Origin: Epiperipatus broadwayi
Taxonomy: Eukaryota > Onychophora > Udeonychophora > Euonychophora > Peripatidae
Reading direction: 5' to 3'
NCBI GenBank assembly: GCA_028023455.1
Contig: JAQFVV010000570.1
Location: 305,136-369,135, forward strand
DNA: 64,000 bases
Shown here: in pieces, positions 60,264 through 64,000 of the stretch
How the letters are laid out: each line of letters opens with the position of its first letter
Position numbering within the stretch: position 1 is the first letter of the stretch
Notes under the pieces: model-generated
The model's input: the letters and a program-made list of their open reading frames with translations, nothing else
The model's database searches: none
Told to the model about the DNA's origin: nothing
Program-made: the position numbers and the translations under genes

Positions 60264-63200
60264 TTTCCACATTTTTCATTTTTGTATTTGATGTTCTATT
60301 TCCAACTTAGCTTCTATATATCCCACCTTATTTTAAAAAAGACTTGCTCTCTTTATATATTATTTTTCTAATCTTGTTGGATTAGTTTAATTTCCTTTTT
60401 CATCTTGCTGAGATACTGGTTTTATTTGCCATATCACTTCTTCCATATTTTATAATTCTTTTCATTAATGTTGTAACAGGAGAAAGAGAATGAATCCACT
60501 TCTTATCAACCAACATTTACATTAAGATTTAAATATGTTTCAAAATGACCTTGCCTCTCTCATTTGACATTTCTCTCTCTTTTTTTTTAAAACTATAATT
60601 TATTATTTATTACATACATTATTTCTTATATTCTATTGTATAAAATTGTCTTTAAAATCATTCATCTCATTTCAAATGTATGGATTTATTTCATCATACT
60701 CTACTTTCTGCTTTTATTATACTTTTAACATAGCACTATTTTCTTTCCAAAATTTTATTTCTCATTGATGCCAACCACATCAAACTCATCAATGTTAAAG
60801 TTACCAATAATGGTATCAAAGTTCTTTGACAAGATTCTTTAAATAACTTGTGATAATGCATTATTTAGAATATATTTTTCTAACATAATAATATTTAATA
60901 AGTACAAATGGCATTTATTAAATATAATCTATTAAAACAAATGAAAATACATATTCTATCTCTAGTAACCTTAAGCAAATATAAATATGACAGACCAGGA
61001 ATTAAACCTTTGATATCCACATATAATTTATAAGTCTAGGTATTAATCATCTATCACTTTATCAAAATTCATACATATTTTTTTGTGCAAATATAACAAC
61101 AAATTCTCTTGCATGCAACTAATTTACATCTGTTAATCAATATCTTCATGGTAAAATGCACCTTAAATTAACAAAGAATATAAAAAATAAAATAAAAATC
61201 TATTACCTTAACCAATATATCTAATATTACCAAATAACAAACTAAACAATAGATTAAAAATATTAGATTATCCAATGGATCATTACATTTGTTCAAATCC
61301 ATTTATCACAACTTTCAAATTACAAATTCCTTTTTTTTTCTTTTTAAGTTATAAAAAAAATTATCTCACAAAAATTAAACATATTATATAAGAACTACTG
61401 ATATGACCTTTTTAACAATACACTTAAATTCTTCCTTTGAATATAATTATAAGTTACATAAATCTTATGCATTTTAGAAGTATAAGATTAATATACTTAT
61501 ATATTTTTATATATAATACTAAGTAAGGTTTGCCAATACCTGCTTTTTAATATCATTAAATATCTTACTTCAGTAGACATAATTTTCAAATCACATACTT
61601 TTTCTCTCAGAGGTATAAGTTTATTGAGGTCCAATGTTGGATAACCAAATTTATGTAATGATGGGTTTATCTATATCATGTTGGGTACCAAAATTATAAA
61701 ATAGTAATAGTAGGAGGAAAACCATATTTTTACATGATTGTGTAAATAAAAGAAATATAGATGGTGACTGTGAGAGTTTATTTTATTGAAGTCCTACTTT
61801 TGAGAAAACCAAGTTTATGTAACTGCAAATACAATAGCTAAAATATCCAATCAGTGAATCAGACATTAATCTATTATTTAATCCAATTTTCAAACATTTC
61901 TAATTTATATTATACAAATGCATATTCCTGGTACATCTTTTTACCCTTGTTACATAAGTCCTATAACAAGCACGCTAGAGCTGTAAATCATAAGACAAAT
62001 TTTGATTGTTATGTTGATAATAATAATGATGCAACTGTACTATAAATCTATCATAATATCTGTTATTCACAGATATGCATTAAACCCAAAATAAAATAAA
62101 TGAATAAAGACCACCATGTAAAATAATAGCAACATTGTAATTTGTATTACTAAACATATATGCACAAAATATGATACAAATTAAATTAATAATTAACCAA
62201 ATAAATAAATAATAATAGAATAAATAAATAAATGCCTAATGTAAGCAATATTCTATGCTCTCATTTAATTTATCTTATAATTTTTTATTTAGATTTTTTT
62301 CATCCAGAATTGTACGTCCCTATCCTTTTACAAAAATAAATAAATAAATATATTGAAAATTATTTATATCAGCAGTGAATAAATCTATCACCCATTGCTT
62401 AAATTTATATACACCTGTAACAAACTTAAAATATCTGCAAACAATGACACATATCATTTTGTCCAAACATTTCTGTGTATATGATAATCATGTATTATAA
62501 CCTATGTAAGTTTGTTAAATATTTCATTTATGAATTATAATACTTCTTATAAAATGAGATAAATATATTCCCAGATATTCTATAAAACATTTGCTTTGTC
62601 ATACCATCTAATTATATTGTCTTTAAAGTGGAAAACATCTTTGTAATATTAAATATACTTCTCACTTTGCTTTTATATAAAACATTTTATTTACACCCAT
62701 ATTCTACTTAATGTATAAAATAAATACTACTATATTCATCAGCAACATTATTTTGGCCAGTACATATTGTGATCATCTTATAAATAAAACATCTGTTTCC
62801 TTAAGTGTACACGGCATATACAACAATACATTTGCTTAACTTATAAAATATTGAAGTCTTCATTTTTTAACATAAAATATAACATAACCCTAGCCTTATC
62901 TTCTTTAATGATGATCAAATAAAAAAATAAATCATGAAGCCATGACAAAAAAATTTCTTACCAATGTATATAAATAAATAATATCTAACCAGTTTCATGA
63001 AATAAAGTCTATTTTAAGTATTTCACAACTTCATATTTATAAGCACATTTCTTGTTCCATCCATTTATTTATACTTATTTTAAAGAGCATAAATAATATG
63101 CATGTATGATAATATTAAATACACATCCTTATTTCTAAATTACTTCTTTTAAAACTTATATATATATATTTAAATGTATGCGCATATAAAATCAATGAAA

Positions 63201-64000
63201 ATGTTTTTTCTATCAATATTTTTTTAAAATTGAAACTATAAGAAAAAATAATAATAATCATTTAAAAAATGAAATGCTATTGAATGTTACACTTGGAAAT
63301 TTAGAAACTTAAACTTTTCTATAAATCATATTTTAAAACAAAGAAAACATAATAAAATAACATTATCATCTGGATCGTATTATTCTTTTACAAAGTGTAC
63401 CATTAGATCGCTTCTTTTCTTCGGGGGGGGGGGGGCTTTTGCAATCTGATAACCAAGCTTCTAATGATATTGTTTATTGATTAAAATAATTATTAGTTGG
63501 ATCGTCTCCTAATATTTCATGCATTGTTTCCCTAGAAAAATAATTATTAAATGAATTATAAGGTGAGACAAATAGCTAATGGACCCATTCTTGCAACTCT
63601 TTGAAAATCTAGTCACTGAGAAAGAAAGAAATCTTGATTTTTTTTCCTTTTGTTCAGAAATTCATTTTGTTCATAAGTTCAAATAAGTAAATATGTTTTT
63701 GTTTTATTATCAGTTCTGAGTACAAACTTTTCTGCTACTATTCAATACAAGAACCTGGATTTTTCTGTCCGTTTCTATTCCAACATTCCTCGCATACCAC
63801 ACTCTTAAAATCTATAAATTTTATTCACATATTTTAATATAGCATTCTATTAATCAAAACTGATTATTATATATATATAAAAATAACAAAATTTTATTCA
63901 TTAATATTTTTTTCTTTTTAAAGTAATAATAATCAGAATGATTTATTTTTTATATACATCACCAAGATTAATTAATTACTAATAGTATTAATATATATTT
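60264..64000. other. AT-rich noncoding stretch
   Basis: No supported gene or element. Short TAAA repeats around 62200-62240, several AT tracts, and a G13 run at 63423-63435. The frame at 61854-62045 has no motif. Confidence 0.5.
63423..63435. repeat. G13 homopolymer
   Basis: Thirteen consecutive G in AT-rich DNA; the only G-strand one of the five C/G tracts. Confidence 0.9.

Noticed and set aside
1-64000. CRISPR array, bacterial operon or phage region
   Set aside because: The tandem repeats found have no regular spacer arrangement, and the window is eukaryotic by its introns, poly(A) signal and elements.

Overview
The window is low-GC eukaryotic, almost certainly metazoan, nuclear DNA. The evidence is long AT-rich spacers, a clear GT splice donor after a signal-peptide exon of an animal secreted-domain family, an AATAAA poly(A) signal, and remains of several eukaryotic transposon classes (Ty3/gypsy LTR, RTE-type LINE, Penelope-like, hAT-like, tRNA-derived SINE). 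I cannot name the species. An invertebrate is most likely. There are no bacterial operons and no rRNA genes.

Host genes are sparse and all lie on the minus strand. At the left edge (193-739) are the last coding segment(s) of an unrecognised gene, with a poly(A) signal just past the stop. At 19662-19851 is the first coding exon of a Reeler-domain protein. At 26075-26340 is a weaker exon candidate. The rest of these genes is not recognisable in the window.

Layout. 1-5.2 kb: a terminal exon, a foldback repeat, then a Penelope-like (PLE) GIY-YIG fragment flanked by two inverted ~295-bp repeats that carry tRNA-like Pol III boxes. 5.2-19 kb: AT-rich DNA with three copies of one interspersed repeat (called R1 here) and a hAT-like non-autonomous element. 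19.6-20.1 kb: Reeler exon and promoter. 21.56-24.48 kb: a decayed RTE LINE on the minus strand, with a 207-bp tandem duplication upstream of its 5' side. 26.8 kb: a tRNA-Ser-derived SINE with poly(A) tail and 13-bp target-site duplication (TSD). 29.3-30.25 kb: two PLE 3' ends joined head to head as a large palindrome. 31.9 kb: a 5'-truncated RTE insertion with a 12-bp TSD. 37.6-38.8 kb: a tandem repeat interrupted by a 768-bp segment with CCCTT...AAGGG ends, CCAAT boxes and a cAMP-response element (CRE). 41.9-42.6 kb: a TA-flanked inverted-repeat element.

The largest feature, 43970-57618, is a nearly complete Ty3/gypsy retrotransposon on the minus strand with unusually long LTRs (3253 and 3217 bp). 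It sits in a ~100-bp tandem repeat whose third unit resumes beyond it. Pol (protease, RT, RNase H, D,D35E integrase) is one uninterrupted frame, entered from gag by an apparent -1 shift. Gag has a long coiled-coil N-terminal region built partly from 42-bp (two-heptad) repeats, then a capsid-like domain and no CCHC zinc knuckle. A 5-nt deletion inside the repeat breaks gag in this copy. The last 6 kb is AT-rich with an LTR-like complex repeat at 59.7-60.26 kb.
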